A stretch of DNA of 64,000 nucleotides from contig NZ_SKBR01000002.1 of the NCBI RefSeq assembly GCF_013450295.1, positions 372,001 to 436,000 on the forward strand, read 5' to 3'. This document shows positions 53,988-63,499 of this stretch, one piece after another. This stretch comes from Streptomyces sp. AJS327 (lineage in GTDB: Bacteria; Actinomycetota; Actinomycetes; Streptomycetales; Streptomycetaceae). Below the pieces are notes generated by a model. The model was not told the origin of the DNA. It saw only the letters and a program-made list of their open reading frames with translations, and did not search any database. Every line of letters begins with the position of its first letter. Position 1 is the stretch's first letter. The position numbers and the translations under genes were made by a program.

Positions 53988-54745
53988 ACGCCATGGTCAA
54001 GGCCGAGGCGGTGCACAAGTCCTTCGGCCAGGTCGAGGTACTGAAGGGCATCGACCTGGAGGTCGCGCGGGGCGAGGTGTTCTGCGTGGTGGGCCCCTCC
54101 GGCTCCGGCAAGTCCACCTTCCTGCGCTGCATCAACCACCTGGAGAAGATCAACGCGGGGCGGCTCTACGTCGACGGGACGCTGGTCGGCTACCGGGAGC
54201 GCGGCGGCAAGCTGTACGAGCTGCGGGACCGGGAAGTCGCCGCGCAGCGGCGGGAGATCGGCATGGTCTTCCAGCGCTTCAACCTCTTCCCGCACATGAC
54301 CGCGCTGGAGAACGTCATCGAGGCGCCCGTGCAGGTCAAGCGGGAGTCCCGGACGGACGCGCGGGAGCGCGCCCGCAAGCTGCTGGACCGGGTGGGCCTC
54401 GCGGACAAGGCGGACAGCTACCCCAGCCAGCTCTCCGGCGGGCAGCAGCAGCGCGTCGCCATCGCCCGGGCGCTGGCCATGGACCCCAAGCTGATGCTGT
54501 TCGACGAGCCCACCTCGGCGCTCGACCCCGAGCTGGTCGGCGAGGTGCTGGACGTGATGCGGGGCCTGGCCGAGGACGGCATGACGATGATCGTCGTCAC
54601 CCACGAGATGGGCTTCGCCCGCGAGGTCGGCGACTCCCTGGTGTTCATGGACGACGGCGTCGTCGTGGAGTCCGGCAACCCCCGGGAGGTGCTGGGCAAC
54701 CCCCGGCACGAGCGCACCAAGGCGTTCCTCTCCAAGGTGCTGTAG
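53984..54745 (+). CDS. Polar amino-acid ABC transporter, ATP-binding protein
   Basis: 253 residues of the GlnQ/GluA type. Walker [11 protein letters not shown]-loop FQRFNLFPH, signature [14 protein letters not shown], Walker [13 protein letters not shown] and H-loop VVTHEMGFA. The GTG at 53984 overlaps the permease stop; the ATG three codons on is an alternative start. It completes the importer operon. Confidence 0.95.
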   Translation: MNAMVKAEAVHKSFGQVEVLKGIDLEVARGEVFCVVGPSGSGKSTFLRCINHLEKINAGRLYVDGTLVGYRERGGKLYELRDREVAAQRREIGMVFQRFNLFPHMTALENVIEAPVQVKRESRTDARERARKLLDRVGLADKADSYPSQLSGGQQQRVAIARALAMDPKLMLFDEPTSALDPELVGEVLDVMRGLAEDGMTMIVVTHEMGFAREVGDSLVFMDDGVVVESGNPREVLGNPRHERTKAFLSKVL

Positions 54746-55311
54746 CCGGTCCGGAGCCCCCGGCTCGGGGGAGTGCCGCGAGGGCCGTCAGTCCTGCGAG
54801 GGTCATCAGGCCCGCGACGGCCGGGAGTTCCGGGTTCCCGGGGAGCCGTGGAGGTCCGGATGCCGTGGAGTCGGGGTGCCCGGAGCCCCGGCGCCTCGGC
54901 GTTCCGGATCCGGGGCTCCGGCGGTCCGGGCCCCGAGGGCCCGGCTTGTTCCCGGCCCTGGTGGTTCCCGGGTTCTGGGTGGTTCCCGGGTTCTGGTGTT
55001 CTCCCCGCTTCGGTGGTCGCTGAGCCGTGGGGCGCTGGCGTTACCGCGCTTCGGGGGCCCGAGCCCGAGGCGCGGGCCCGGAACCCGGAGGTCCCGGCAC
55101 TTCGCCACCGGGGCCGTCGGGCTCGCGGCGCGCGGCGCTGAAGCGCGCCGTTGCGCGTCCCGGGCGGGGGAGGGGCGGCGGGGCCGGTGGTCGGTGCCGT
55201 CTCGACCTGCGGGGGCGTCGCCCGCGCCGTCCGACGGCCGGGCAGGTGATCTGGCTCGCTTCGACGGTTGGGGTCTTTCAGCGGCCTCGGCCCCCGCGTA
55301 CCGTCAGGATC
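54746..55311. repeat. Low-complexity gap with tandem repeat
   Basis: No gene. The region is dense in CCCGGG/GGTTCCCGGG/TTCCGG elements, with GTGGTTCCCGGGTTCTGG repeated twice in tandem at about 54961-54996. TACCGT at 55299-55304 lies 7 nt before the next ATG. Confidence 0.55.
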
Positions 55312-56274
55312 ATGTTCGCTGCCTACGCCGCCCGCTTCGACAAGGACGAGCCGCTGAACGGCCTGGAGTTGGGGGAGCGCCCCGAGCCGGTCGTGCCTCC
55401 CGGCTGGACGACCGTCTCGGTGCGTGCCGCCTCGCTCAACCACCATGACCTGTGGTCACTCCGAGGGGTGGGGCTCGGCGAGGAGGCGCTGCCGATGATC
55501 CTCGGCTGCGACGCGGCGGGGGTGGACACCGACGGCAACGAGGTCGTCCTCCACTCCGTGATCGGGCAGACCGGGCACGGGGTGGGCCCGCGCGAGACCC
55601 GCACCCTGCTGACCGAGCGGTACCAGGGCACCTTCGCCGAGCGGGTGGCGGTCCCACAGTGGAACGTGCTGCCGAAGCCGCCGGAACTCAGCTTCGAGGA
55701 GGCCGCCTGCCTCCCCACCGCCTGGCTGACGGCGTACCGGATGCTGTTCACCAACGCGGGGGTCCGCCCCGGGGACAGCGTGCTGGTGCAGGGCGCGGGT
55801 GGCGGCGTCGCCACCGCCGCGATCGTGCTGGCCGCCGCGGCCGGGATGCGGGTCTTCGCCACCAGCCGGGACGAGGTCAAGCGGCGGCGGGCGCTCGACC
55901 TCGGCGCCGAGGCCGTCTTCGCCCCGGGTGAGCGGCTGCCCCGGCGGGTCGACGCGGTGCTGGAGACGGTCGGGGCCGCGACCTGGTCGCACTCCATCAA
56001 GTCGCTGCGGCCCGGCGGCACCCTGGTGATCTCGGGGGCCACCAGCGGGTTCAACCCGCCCAGCACCGAACTCAACCGGATCTTCTTCCTGGAGCTGAAG
56101 GTCGTCGGCTCGACGATGGGCTCCAAGGAGGAGCTGGCCGGGCTGCTGAACTTCTGCGCCGCGAAGGGCGTACGCCCGGTGCTGGACTCCACCCTGCCGC
56201 TGGAGCGGGTGCGGGAGGGCTTCGCGAAGATGGCGGACGGGGAGCTGTTCGGCAAGATCGTTCTCACCGTCTGA
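55312..56274 (+). CDS. Zinc-independent MDR oxidoreductase, quinone-oxidoreductase-like
   Basis: 320 residues of the medium-chain dehydrogenase/reductase fold. GroES-like N-terminal half ([23 protein letters not shown]), then a Rossmann domain with [22 protein letters not shown] and [18 protein letters not shown]. Structural-zinc Cys residues are absent, so it fits NADPH:quinone-reductase-like members rather than alcohol dehydrogenases. The start ATG is 7 nt after a TACCGT -10, suggesting a leaderless mRNA. Confidence 0.88.
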   Translation: MFAAYAARFDKDEPLNGLELGERPEPVVPPGWTTVSVRAASLNHHDLWSLRGVGLGEEALPMILGCDAAGVDTDGNEVVLHSVIGQTGHGVGPRETRTLLTERYQGTFAERVAVPQWNVLPKPPELSFEEAACLPTAWLTAYRMLFTNAGVRPGDSVLVQGAGGGVATAAIVLAAAAGMRVFATSRDEVKRRRALDLGAEAVFAPGERLPRRVDAVLETVGAATWSHSIKSLRPGGTLVISGATSGFNPPSTELNRIFFLELKVVGSTMGSKEELAGLLNFCAAKGVRPVLDSTLPLERVREGFAKMADGELFGKIVLTV

Positions 56275-56298
56275 GCCGCGGCGCCCGGACCGCCGTGC

Positions 56299-56338
56299 AC
56301 GGCGGTGAACGGCGGTGAACGGCGGTGATCGGCGGTAC
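56299..56338. repeat. 10-bp tandem repeat, about four copies
   Basis: GGCGGTGAAC repeats in exact ten-base register with small changes in the last copies, just after the oxidoreductase gene. Related CGGCGGTG elements continue to about 56400. Confidence 0.75.
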
Positions 56339-56472
56339 GGGATACGAACGGCCTGACCGGCGGTGGCGAACCGCCCGATCGATGGTGAACCGCCGGAACG
56401 GCGCCGAGCGGTCTGACCGACGCGGGTAGACCGAACGGCCGTGCGTGGCCCGGGTGTTCGTATCGCGCGGGC

Positions 56473-57642
56473 TCAGGGGTAGTGTGGTGGAGGGAGGGTG
56501 GGTTCCGACCCGCTGGCGGATTCCGACTCCTTCGCGAAGGCCGAACCGGTGGAGTGGCCCGGGACGCGCAGGACCGCACCCACCTGCGCGGCTGCGGCGG
56601 AGAGGGTACGCCGGATCTCTCGCAACTGCGCCTCGCTGACGCCGTGGTCCCGCGCGCCGTCCCGCACGTCGTCCCGGAAGTGGTCGAGCAGCCGCAGCAA
56701 CTCCCGCTCGGGGTGAGTGGTCTCGGAACGCTCGCCGCACGGATCCGCCTCCTCCTCGGCGCCCGGTTCGGTGGCGTTCCGGTGGCCCCCGGCCGGGTCG
56801 TAGGAGACGTACGGCCATCGGGTGGTGTAACCGGTGATACGGCCCAGGGCGCCCATTCCGCCGGCCAGTTCGGACATGCCGTGACGCATCGCGCCCTGCC
56901 AGTCCCCGGCCCGCAGGTGGTCCTGCACCTGGTCCTGCACCTGCCGGGCGATGCGCTGGACCTCCTGGAGCGCCTCGGCGTGCGCCTCCCGCTCCTTCTT
57001 CGCCTGGCGCCGGGCCTGGCGCGCCTCCTGGGCCGCCGCACGGGCCTGTTCCTTCCACTGCTCCTTCGCGTACCGCAGTTCCTCGGCGAAGCTCGCGGCC
57101 CCGGAGGTCTCGCTCTCGCTCCCGCCGCCGGGGGGCCCGGAGTCCGCCGGGCCCGTGGACGCGGAGGGCTGTGAGGGCTGAGAGGGCTGTGAGGGTTGCG
57201 CGGGCTGAGCCTCCGGAGAGTCCTGGGCGCGGCCGGAGCGCGGTGCGGCACCGCCTCGGGCGCGGCGGGCCTGTTCGCGCATCTCCCGGCGCAGATCGGT
57301 CGCCGAGCCGCTGACATTCTCGCGGATGTCCTCCGCGAGCGCGGCCAGGGACTCCCGCAGCTCGATCTCCAGCTCGGACAACTCACCCTGGCGGCTGGCC
57401 AGTTCGGCCCGGCCCGCCTCGGTGATCGAGTAGATCTTCCGCCCGCCCTCGGTGGTGTGGGTGACCAGGCCCTCCGTCTCCAGCTTCGCCAGCCGGGGGT
57501 AGACGGTGCCCGCCGAGGGGGCGTAGAGCCCCTGGAAGCGTTCCTCCAGCAGCCGGATGACGACGTATCCGTGGCGGGGTTCCTCGTCGAGCAGCTTGAG
57601 CAGGTAGAGGCGCAGCCGTCCGTGCGCGAAGACAGGAGGCAT
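56473..57642 (-). CDS. PadR-family transcriptional regulator with long coiled-coil tail
   Basis: 389 residues. An N-terminal PadR winged helix (about 1-85: LYLLKLLDEEPRHGYVVIRLLEERF, SAGTVYPRLAKLETEGLV, GRKIYSITEAG) precedes a charged helical region, a Pro/Gln/Ser-rich linker with QPSQPSQPS, a coiled coil (about 190-245) and a conserved C-terminal domain. This is much longer than typical PadR proteins (about 110-180 residues). The start ATG at 57642 is one nt past the stop of the upstream DUF4097 gene, so the two form an operon. It probably represses that operon. Confidence 0.9.
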   Translation of the reverse strand: MPPVFAHGRLRLYLLKLLDEEPRHGYVVIRLLEERFQGLYAPSAGTVYPRLAKLETEGLVTHTTEGGRKIYSITEAGRAELASRQGELSELEIELRESLAALAEDIRENVSGSATDLRREMREQARRARGGAAPRSGRAQDSPEAQPAQPSQPSQPSQPSASTGPADSGPPGGGSESETSGAASFAEELRYAKEQWKEQARAAAQEARQARRQAKKEREAHAEALQEVQRIARQVQDQVQDHLRAGDWQGAMRHGMSELAGGMGALGRITGYTTRWPYVSYDPAGGHRNATEPGAEEEADPCGERSETTHPERELLRLLDHFRDDVRDGARDHGVSEAQLREIRRTLSAAAAQVGAVLRVPGHSTGSAFAKESESASGSEPTLPPPHYP

Positions 57643-57643
57643 C

Positions 57644-58534
57644 TCAGAGGTCCTTACCGGGGTGGGGCGTTGCGGAGGTGCGGGGAGCCGCGGGGTCCGG
57701 ACCGCCGGGGCGCCGGAGCAGCGCCATGGCTCCGGTGACCGTGGTCGCCCGGAGGCGGCCGCTGCCGGTGCCGAGGGTACCGACGACCCGGCCGGGGCGG
57801 GGGCCGGGGCCCGCGCGCCAGCCTCCGTCGCGGAGGCGCAGCTCCTCGAAGGCGCTGGCGAGGGAGCCGCTGGTGGTGCTGGCCTCGACCCGCGCGTCCA
57901 CCGGGTCGGGCAGCTGGATGGCGACCTCACCGGAGACGGTGGACAGCCGGATGTCCGCGGCCTCGGCGGCGACCGTCGCGACGTCGATGATCATGTCTCC
58001 GCTGACGGACTCGGCCCGCACCCGGGCGCCGCCCTCGACGAGGGTGAGGTCCCCGCTGACCGAACCGAAGTGCAGGGCGCCGCCGAGGTTCTGCGCCTCG
58101 ACACCGCCGCTCACGGTGCGCACGTGTGCCGGGCCGGAGAGGCCGACGAGCGTGCTGCCGCCCGCGACTCCGGAGACCGTGGTGCGCCCGGCGATCCCCG
58201 AGACGAACACCTCGGCGCGTTCGGAGCGCAGCGCCACCCGGGTCGCCGACGGGACGGAGACCGTGATCCGGGCGGAGCGCCGGTGGGCGCCCGGGGGGCG
58301 CAGGAGCGGGCCGGGCCAGCGGAGGTCGTCGTACCGCAGGGAGAGGGAGCCGCCGCGGTGGCGGGCGGTGAGGGGAGGGCCCTCGACCGCGCCGACCTCG
58401 ACCCGGGCGGTGTCGCCGGGGGTACCGACCACGTTGACGCTGCCGTCGATCAGTTCGACGCGCAGCTCGCGTACCGGCTCGGACACGGCGAACCGCTCAC
58501 CGCCGGAGACCTGCCACGTTCGTTCGCCGACCAC
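57644..58534 (-). CDS. DUF4097 family beta-strand repeat protein
   Basis: 296 residues, composed of short repeating beta strands with Ser/Gly/Val patterns (VSGGVEAQN, VSGDLTLVEG, VSGDMIIDVA, VSGEVAIQLP), the DUF4097 (adhesin-like beta-helix) pattern. No signal peptide or membrane segment, so it is probably cytoplasmic. A strong RBS (GGAGG) precedes the GTG at 58534. It is first in the operon with the PadR gene. The function is unknown; in many bacteria the family is linked to envelope-stress regulators. Confidence 0.88.
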   Translation of the reverse strand: MVGERTWQVSGGERFAVSEPVRELRVELIDGSVNVVGTPGDTARVEVGAVEGPPLTARHRGGSLSLRYDDLRWPGPLLRPPGAHRRSARITVSVPSATRVALRSERAEVFVSGIAGRTTVSGVAGGSTLVGLSGPAHVRTVSGGVEAQNLGGALHFGSVSGDLTLVEGGARVRAESVSGDMIIDVATVAAEAADIRLSTVSGEVAIQLPDPVDARVEASTTSGSLASAFEELRLRDGGWRAGPGPRPGRVVGTLGTGSGRLRATTVTGAMALLRRPGGPDPAAPRTSATPHPGKDL

Positions 58535-58962
58535 GGTGACCTCCGGACGGGCGGTGTGGGCGCGGGAAGGAAGGACGCGACGTGCTATCGCGTGCGAACA
58601 ACACGATATGTCGCGTATCGCGTCACTGGCAACCAGCGCACGTCCCCGGCGTCCCCGTCGTTCACGTCGTTCCGCGCCTTCCGCCCCGTTCCGCGCCCCG
58701 GGTGCCCCCGTGAGCCCGCCCAGTGGCGGACGCTCCCGCCGGTCCCGCGCCCGGGCCGGTCATCGGGCCCGCCCTCCGTACGTCCGGTGGGCCCGCCGAT
58801 CCGCGTCCCCTTCCCGGCCTCGCGATGCCCCGTTCACCCCTGTCTGTAGGTGCCCGTCCCGTCTGTCCTATTCGTCTCCTCCCGTACCCGTCTGTCGCCG
58901 TCCCTCGCCCGGTCTCGCGGCGCTCCGGCCCGTCAGCCGCCGGTCGGGCTGGCCAGTCGTCG
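58535..58962. promoter_or_regulatory. Upstream region of the DUF4097-padR operon with dyads
   Basis: No gene. Around 58580-58625 there are overlapping dyads: CGATA (58604-58608), N7, TATCG (58616-58620), and CTATCG (58585-58590) facing CGATA (58604-58608). They lie 50-90 nt upstream of the operon start and are candidate PadR operators. The rest is GC-rich spacer. Confidence 0.5.
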
Positions 58963-59142
58963 CTAGTCGTCGTCCTCGTCGTCCAGCCGGGCCAGCCAGG
59001 TGGCGAGGCGTTCGACCGGCACCTCGAAGTCCGGGTTCACGTCGACGAACGTCCGCAGTTGGTCGGCGAGCCAGCCGAGGGTCACCTCCTCCTCTCCGCG
59101 CCGGTCGGCCAGTTCCTCGATGCCGCGGTCGGTGAAGTACAC
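58963..59142 (-). CDS. DUF6104-like small acidic protein
   Basis: 59 residues: MYFTDRGIEELADRR, then VTLGWLADQLRTFVDVN and DFEVPVERLATWLARLDDEDDD. It resembles a short conserved actinobacterial family without known function. The GTG at 59142 is preferred because GGGAG lies five to six nt upstream; a GTG two codons earlier has no room for an RBS. A single gene, divergent from the Trypco1-type gene. Confidence 0.82.
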   Translation of the reverse strand: MYFTDRGIEELADRRGEEEVTLGWLADQLRTFVDVNPDFEVPVERLATWLARLDDEDDD

Positions 59143-59328
59143 GCTCACTCCCGGTGCCGGTGGCCCACACCGGGGCCAGCGAAATGTCCGGGCCCAGCGT
59201 AAGCTCCGCCCTCCGCGCGCCGGTCGGCCTCCCGGCCGGGCGCCCGCGGTGGCCGGAACCGTGCCCACCGGGCGCGGTTCGCGCGGCGCGGGGGTTACAC
59301 GGTGGGCGCGCGCGGAGAGGAGACGGTC

Positions 59329-59835
59329 GTGGAGACGGAAACCGGACGAGCCCCGGGAGGCGCCGAACACCAGCCGGGCGAGCGCGCGTTACGCGAGATC
59401 GAGCTGCCCGGCGGGGAACTGGTGCTGGCCCGGGTCACGGTGCTGGACGCGGAGGACCTGCCGGAGGGACCGGACCTGCGAGAGGGGCCGGAGGACGACT
59501 TCGGGTTCGCGGACGTCGGCGCCCTCGACCGGCTGGCGGCCCGCGTCGACCGGCTGGGCGAGGTGATCAGCGGTGTGGGCTCGGCCGTGGTGGACGCGGC
59601 GGCGTCGGCGCGGCCGGACGAGGTGAGTGCCACCTTCGGGGTGGAGCTGGTCGCCAAGTCCGGCCGGGCGGTGGCGATGCTGGCGGACGGCGAGGCCAAG
59701 GCGTCGATCTCGGTCACCCTGCGCTGGGTTCCCGGCGGGACGCGGCTGCCACCCGCTGACGACCGGGCCGACCCCGCCGATCCGGCCGCCCCTCCGGCAC
59801 CGCGCGGTTCCGGGGGCCCGGAAGGCGGGAACTAG
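59329..59835 (+). CDS. Trypco1-type (CU044_2847 family) small protein
   Basis: 168 residues. The core is a beta-rich domain (about 25-60, REIELPGGELVLARV), a helix (about 70-95, ALDRLAARVDRLGEVISGVG) and strands ending AKASISVTLRW, then a Pro-rich tail. This matches the trypsin-co-occurring domain 1 family, found beside trypsin-like proteins in predicted conflict systems. The GTG at 59329 has GGAGAGGAG upstream; a GTG at 59302 lacks an RBS. Leu at 59389-59391 is a TTA codon. The trypsin-like gene starts 110 nt downstream. Confidence 0.75.
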   Translation: METETGRAPGGAEHQPGERALREIELPGGELVLARVTVLDAEDLPEGPDLREGPEDDFGFADVGALDRLAARVDRLGEVISGVGSAVVDAAASARPDEVSATFGVELVAKSGRAVAMLADGEAKASISVTLRWVPGGTRLPPADDRADPADPAAPPAPRGSGGPEGGN

Positions 59836-59945
59836 TGGGCTTCCCGCGCGTGACGGACGGACGGGGGACGGGTGCGTAGCGACGGTGGTGACACGACCGG
59901 AGGTTCCAGGAACGGGACGGGCCGCGTGAGCGGGGCGGGTGCGCC

Positions 59946-62090
59946 GTGAGCGCCCCCGGGTACACGGCGGACACCCTGGAGGACATCATCCGCCCCTCCG
60001 TGGTGCGCGTCGGGGCCTCCGCCGGGGGGCATGCTGAGGGCGGCACCACGTTCCTCGGCAGCGGCTTCTTCGTCGCCCCGGGGTGGGTGCTCACCAACGC
60101 CCATGTCGTGAGCGGGAGGGGCGGGCCAGTGGGGCGGCGCGAGCGCGTCATCACGGTCACGACGGCCGACGGCGACAACCTGCCCGGCGAGGTCATGTAC
60201 CTCCTGCCGGGCCCCGGCGCCGCGCCCGCCACCCCACGCGGGCGCACCTCCGGCGCCTGGCCGTTCCCCGACCTGGCGCTGCTGCGGGTCCCCGAGGCGG
60301 AGTGGCGGGTGGACGAGGGCACCGGCTGCGAGTGTCTCTGGCTCAGCGACCGCTCCACCCTCGCCCCGGCCGACACCGGACTCTACGGCTGGATCGAGGT
60401 GCCGGGCGGCGCTGTCGAGTTCCACCCGAGCACCGGCCGCGCGAGCGGCGGGCGGGACGGCCACCTGGTGATCCAGGGCGGACAGCTCCAGCCCGGCTGC
60501 TCGGGCGGGCCGGTGGTGGACCTCGACCGGGGCGCGGTCATCGGCGTCAACAAGGGCGTCTCGAAGGGCGGTGGCTCCGGGGTGGCCACCCCGATCACCG
60601 CGCTCCGCGTCCTGCGCGACAGCGAGCAGCACGGCGGCGCGGTGCTGCACGAACTGCTCAGCGCGCACGACCGCTACCACCACGGGCGGCTGGACGGCGC
60701 GGGCGACTGCTGGCCGCGGGTGCAGCCCCGGCTCCAGGACTCCCGTGGCGGGTTCTCGCCCGAGCTGCGCGCCGAGCTGTACGCGCTCTTCGCCGAGCTG
60801 CCGCCGCCGCGCACCGCGGGGGAGCCGATCGAGCTGTCCAACGCGGCCCGTCTGGCCACCCTCCGGCCCTCGTACCAGGTGCGGGAGTTCCGCCCGCACA
60901 GCTGGCGGGAGGGGGCCGGGCTGCTGTACGACGCGCACGACGGCCGGGTGAGCGACGGGGCCGGGGCGACCGGTCTCGAACTGGAGGCCGTGATGGTCTA
61001 CGCGGCGAAGGTCTGGGCGGCGCTCAGCCGCGAGGGGCGTGGCGGCCAGGCGGCCCGGTCCGCGCTCCGGGAGTGGATCGACCGGAACCGCCGACAGGTG
61101 CGGAACCAGGTGGTGCGGCAGATCATCGTCCCGCAGGCGCTCGCCGAGGACCCGCGGACGGGGCTGACGCGGTCCGTGGCGCGGGTGGAGATCGAGCCGG
61201 ACATGTCCACGCCGGAGGCGCACACCTGGCACATCCGGCTGGACCGCGGCGGCGGCCGGGTCACGATGCAGCACGTCGCGCGGGAGCCGGTGCCGCGCGC
61301 GCTGCTCCGCGAGGAGATCAGCCGGGCGCTGCCCGCCGTACTCGACCTGGGCGACGCCTTCGGCGTTCTGGCGGACGTCGAGTTCGTCGTCCCGCAGCCG
61401 CTGTTCGACCTTCCGGTGGACGCGTGGCCGGTGCGGATGACCGACCCGGACGAGCCACGCGCCTGCCGCACGCTGCCGCTCGGGCGTCACCGCCCGGTCG
61501 TCCTGCGGGACTGGGCGCGCTACGGCGGACGCGAGGTCCGGGAGGGCTATCTGGAGGAGTGGACCCGGCGGTGGGAGGCGCTCGGCGCCGAGGCGCCCGC
61601 GCCGGTGCCGCTGCCGGGGGAGTCGCGCGGGGAGGACGGCGCGCGTGAGTGGCTGCTCGCGGCCCCGGCGGGCACCGTCCCGGTGCACAGCGGCCGCGTC
61701 GGGCAGGGGCCGGGGGCCGGTCCGATGGGCGCGGCGCTGGCCGCCGGGTACCCGGTGGCGCTGTGGACGCGGTGCGCGGGCGAGCATCCCGCGCCCGGGG
61801 GCGAGGGCCCCGGTTCGGGGAGCGGAGCGGGCGGACCGCCGCGGGGGGAGCCCGGCCGGTGCGCCGAGTTCCACGAGCGGACGCGGGCGCTGTTCGCGGG
61901 CGCCGCGACGGCCTCCGAGCTCCCGGCCCGGCTACGCGCACTGCGCCAGCGGTATGACGGGGAGTCGGAAGCCGGGGAAACGGGAACGGAGGCGGACTGT
62001 GCACGCCACCTCGCGCTCCTCTACGATCCGCCCCACAGACCGCGCCCGGCGGAGGGCCTACTGCGGGAGCCGTCACGTGTCTTCCGCTGA
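59946..62090 (+). CDS. Trypsin-like protease fused to a VMAP-C-like domain
   Basis: 714 residues, no signal peptide, so intracellular. Residues 1-230 are a chymotrypsin-fold serine protease with a complete triad: H53 in LTNAHVV, D109 in FPDLALLRV, S186 in QPGCSGGPV. Residues about 265-400 hold a helical region resembling an effector-associated domain (SPELRAELYALFAEL). Residues about 415-600 resemble the VMAP C-terminal domain (VEFVVPQPLFDLPVDAWPV, LGRHRPVVLRDWARY). The last 110 residues, Gly/Pro-rich then helical, are less clear. Such fusions occur in predicted NTP-dependent conflict systems with MoxR ATPases. The start is a GTG at 59946. No TTA codon was found in this gene. Confidence 0.82.
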   Translation: MSAPGYTADTLEDIIRPSVVRVGASAGGHAEGGTTFLGSGFFVAPGWVLTNAHVVSGRGGPVGRRERVITVTTADGDNLPGEVMYLLPGPGAAPATPRGRTSGAWPFPDLALLRVPEAEWRVDEGTGCECLWLSDRSTLAPADTGLYGWIEVPGGAVEFHPSTGRASGGRDGHLVIQGGQLQPGCSGGPVVDLDRGAVIGVNKGVSKGGGSGVATPITALRVLRDSEQHGGAVLHELLSAHDRYHHGRLDGAGDCWPRVQPRLQDSRGGFSPELRAELYALFAELPPPRTAGEPIELSNAARLATLRPSYQVREFRPHSWREGAGLLYDAHDGRVSDGAGATGLELEAVMVYAAKVWAALSREGRGGQAARSALREWIDRNRRQVRNQVVRQIIVPQALAEDPRTGLTRSVARVEIEPDMSTPEAHTWHIRLDRGGGRVTMQHVAREPVPRALLREEISRALPAVLDLGDAFGVLADVEFVVPQPLFDLPVDAWPVRMTDPDEPRACRTLPLGRHRPVVLRDWARYGGREVREGYLEEWTRRWEALGAEAPAPVPLPGESRGEDGAREWLLAAPAGTVPVHSGRVGQGPGAGPMGAALAAGYPVALWTRCAGEHPAPGGEGPGSGSGAGGPPRGEPGRCAEFHERTRALFAGAATASELPARLRALRQRYDGESEAGETGTEADCARHLALLYDPPHRPRPAEGLLREPSRVFR

Positions 62091-62479
62091 GCGGCGACCC
62101 CGGCGGCCGTTCCCGGCGCGCCCGACCCCACACTCCGACCCGTCCCTCCCCGGCCGCCCCGGCGCCCCCGGGACCCCCAACTCCCCCGGTCCCTCCGGTA
62201 CTCCGGGTACCCACGGGGTGTCCGCCGCCCCCGGCGGCGGCCGCGCGGCGGCGGCCCTCCCGCGCCACGGCGGGGCCCCGGCGAGCACCCGGCCACCCCG
62301 GGCACGGCCCCGGTCCCGGAGTCTCCGGCCCCCGGGCGGCGCCGGTGCCGTCATGGTGGGTGGGCGGCGGCAGGACCCGCGTCACCCCGCGCATCCAGTC
62401 CACCCAGTCCACCCCAGACCGCCGCGGACCAGTCCGGGCACACCGCACCGCGGGCGGCGTCAGACAGGCAAGGGAGCCC
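62091..62479. other. Gap between protease and AAA+ genes
   Basis: No gene recognised. The sequence is Pro/Gly-codon-like low-complexity DNA (repeated CCCCCGG/GGGACC) with no clear promoter or terminator. The frame upstream of the ATPase is open but looks non-coding. Confidence 0.45.
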
Positions 62480-63493
62480 ATGGTGAGTGACTGGCGTATC
62501 TACCGCGGAGCCGGACGCCCGCACGGCGAGGTGCGGCGCCTGCCTCCCCCGCCCCCCTGGCGTGACTTCTCCGACGCGGGCGAGGCGGACGACGGCGACG
62601 CCGCCCGCCGGCTCGGCGTCGAACGGGTGCGCAGGGCCGTGGTGGAGAACCTGTTCCCCCGGGAGGAGGAGATCGAGGCGGTCAACGCGGCGCTCTACCT
62701 CAGACGCCCGCTGCTCGTCACCGGCAACCCCGGCACCGGGAAGTCGACGCTGGCGCACGCGGTGGCGCACGAACTCGGCCTGGGCCGGGTGCTGCGCTGG
62801 CCGATCGTCAGCCGGACCGTCCTCCAGGACGGCCTCTACCACTACGACGCCATCGGCAGGTTGCAGGACGTGCAGCTGGACCGCGCGGGCGGGGAGGAAC
62901 CCGCCGTCCGGCCGCCGATCGGCTCGTACATCCGGCTGGGACCACTGGGCACCTCGCTGCTGCCCTCCCCGGACGGATTACCGCGGGTCCTGCTCGTCGA
63001 CGAACTGGACAAGAGCGATATCGACCTGCCCAGCGACCTGCTGAACGTCCTGGAGGAGGGCGAGTTCACCATCCGCGAGCTGGAGCGGGTCGCGGACCGG
63101 ACGCCGAGCACCGAGGTGCTCTCCGACGACGGCGGCCAGGTCCCGGTCGTCGGCGGCCGCGTCCGCTGCACCGTCTTCCCGTTCATCGTGCTCACCTCGA
63201 ACGGCGAACGCGACTTCCCCGCCGCCCTGTTGCGCCGCTGCGTACAGCTGGAACTCAAGCCGCCCGGGAACGAGCAGCTCGCCGCGATGGTCGCGGCGCA
63301 CCTGGGGGAGGGCGCCCTGGAGGAGGGCGGCGACCTCGTCGAACGGTTCCTCCAGCGCGAACCGGGCCAGCTGGTCGCCACCGACCAGCTCCTCAACGCC
63401 CTCTACCTCACCCAGCGGGCGCCGGGCGCCGAGCGCGTCACCCGGAACCGGCTGGCCGACATGCTGCTGCGTCCGCTGGACGAGCCGAGGTGA
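62480..63493 (+). CDS. MoxR-like AAA+ ATPase
   Basis: 337 residues. Walker A GNPGTGKS (about 82-89), Walker B VLLVDELDKSD, sensor 1 VLTSNGERDFP and an arginine-finger region LLRRCVQLEL. This fits the MoxR group of remodelling ATPases. RBS GGGAG precedes the ATG at 62480. A TTA leucine codon occurs at 62978-62980, just before Walker B, so translation should depend on bldA. It lies downstream of the trypsin-VMAP-like gene and 6 nt before the next gene. Confidence 0.88.
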   Translation: MVSDWRIYRGAGRPHGEVRRLPPPPPWRDFSDAGEADDGDAARRLGVERVRRAVVENLFPREEEIEAVNAALYLRRPLLVTGNPGTGKSTLAHAVAHELGLGRVLRWPIVSRTVLQDGLYHYDAIGRLQDVQLDRAGGEEPAVRPPIGSYIRLGPLGTSLLPSPDGLPRVLLVDELDKSDIDLPSDLLNVLEEGEFTIRELERVADRTPSTEVLSDDGGQVPVVGGRVRCTVFPFIVLTSNGERDFPAALLRRCVQLELKPPGNEQLAAMVAAHLGEGALEEGGDLVERFLQREPGQLVATDQLLNALYLTQRAPGAERVTRNRLADMLLRPLDEPR

Positions 63494-63499
63494 TGGGGG

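Noticed and set aside
62091..62479. Collagen-like Gly/Pro/Thr frame between the protease and MoxR genes
   Set aside because: It is low-complexity translation with no start signal; it is more likely spacer than a gene.
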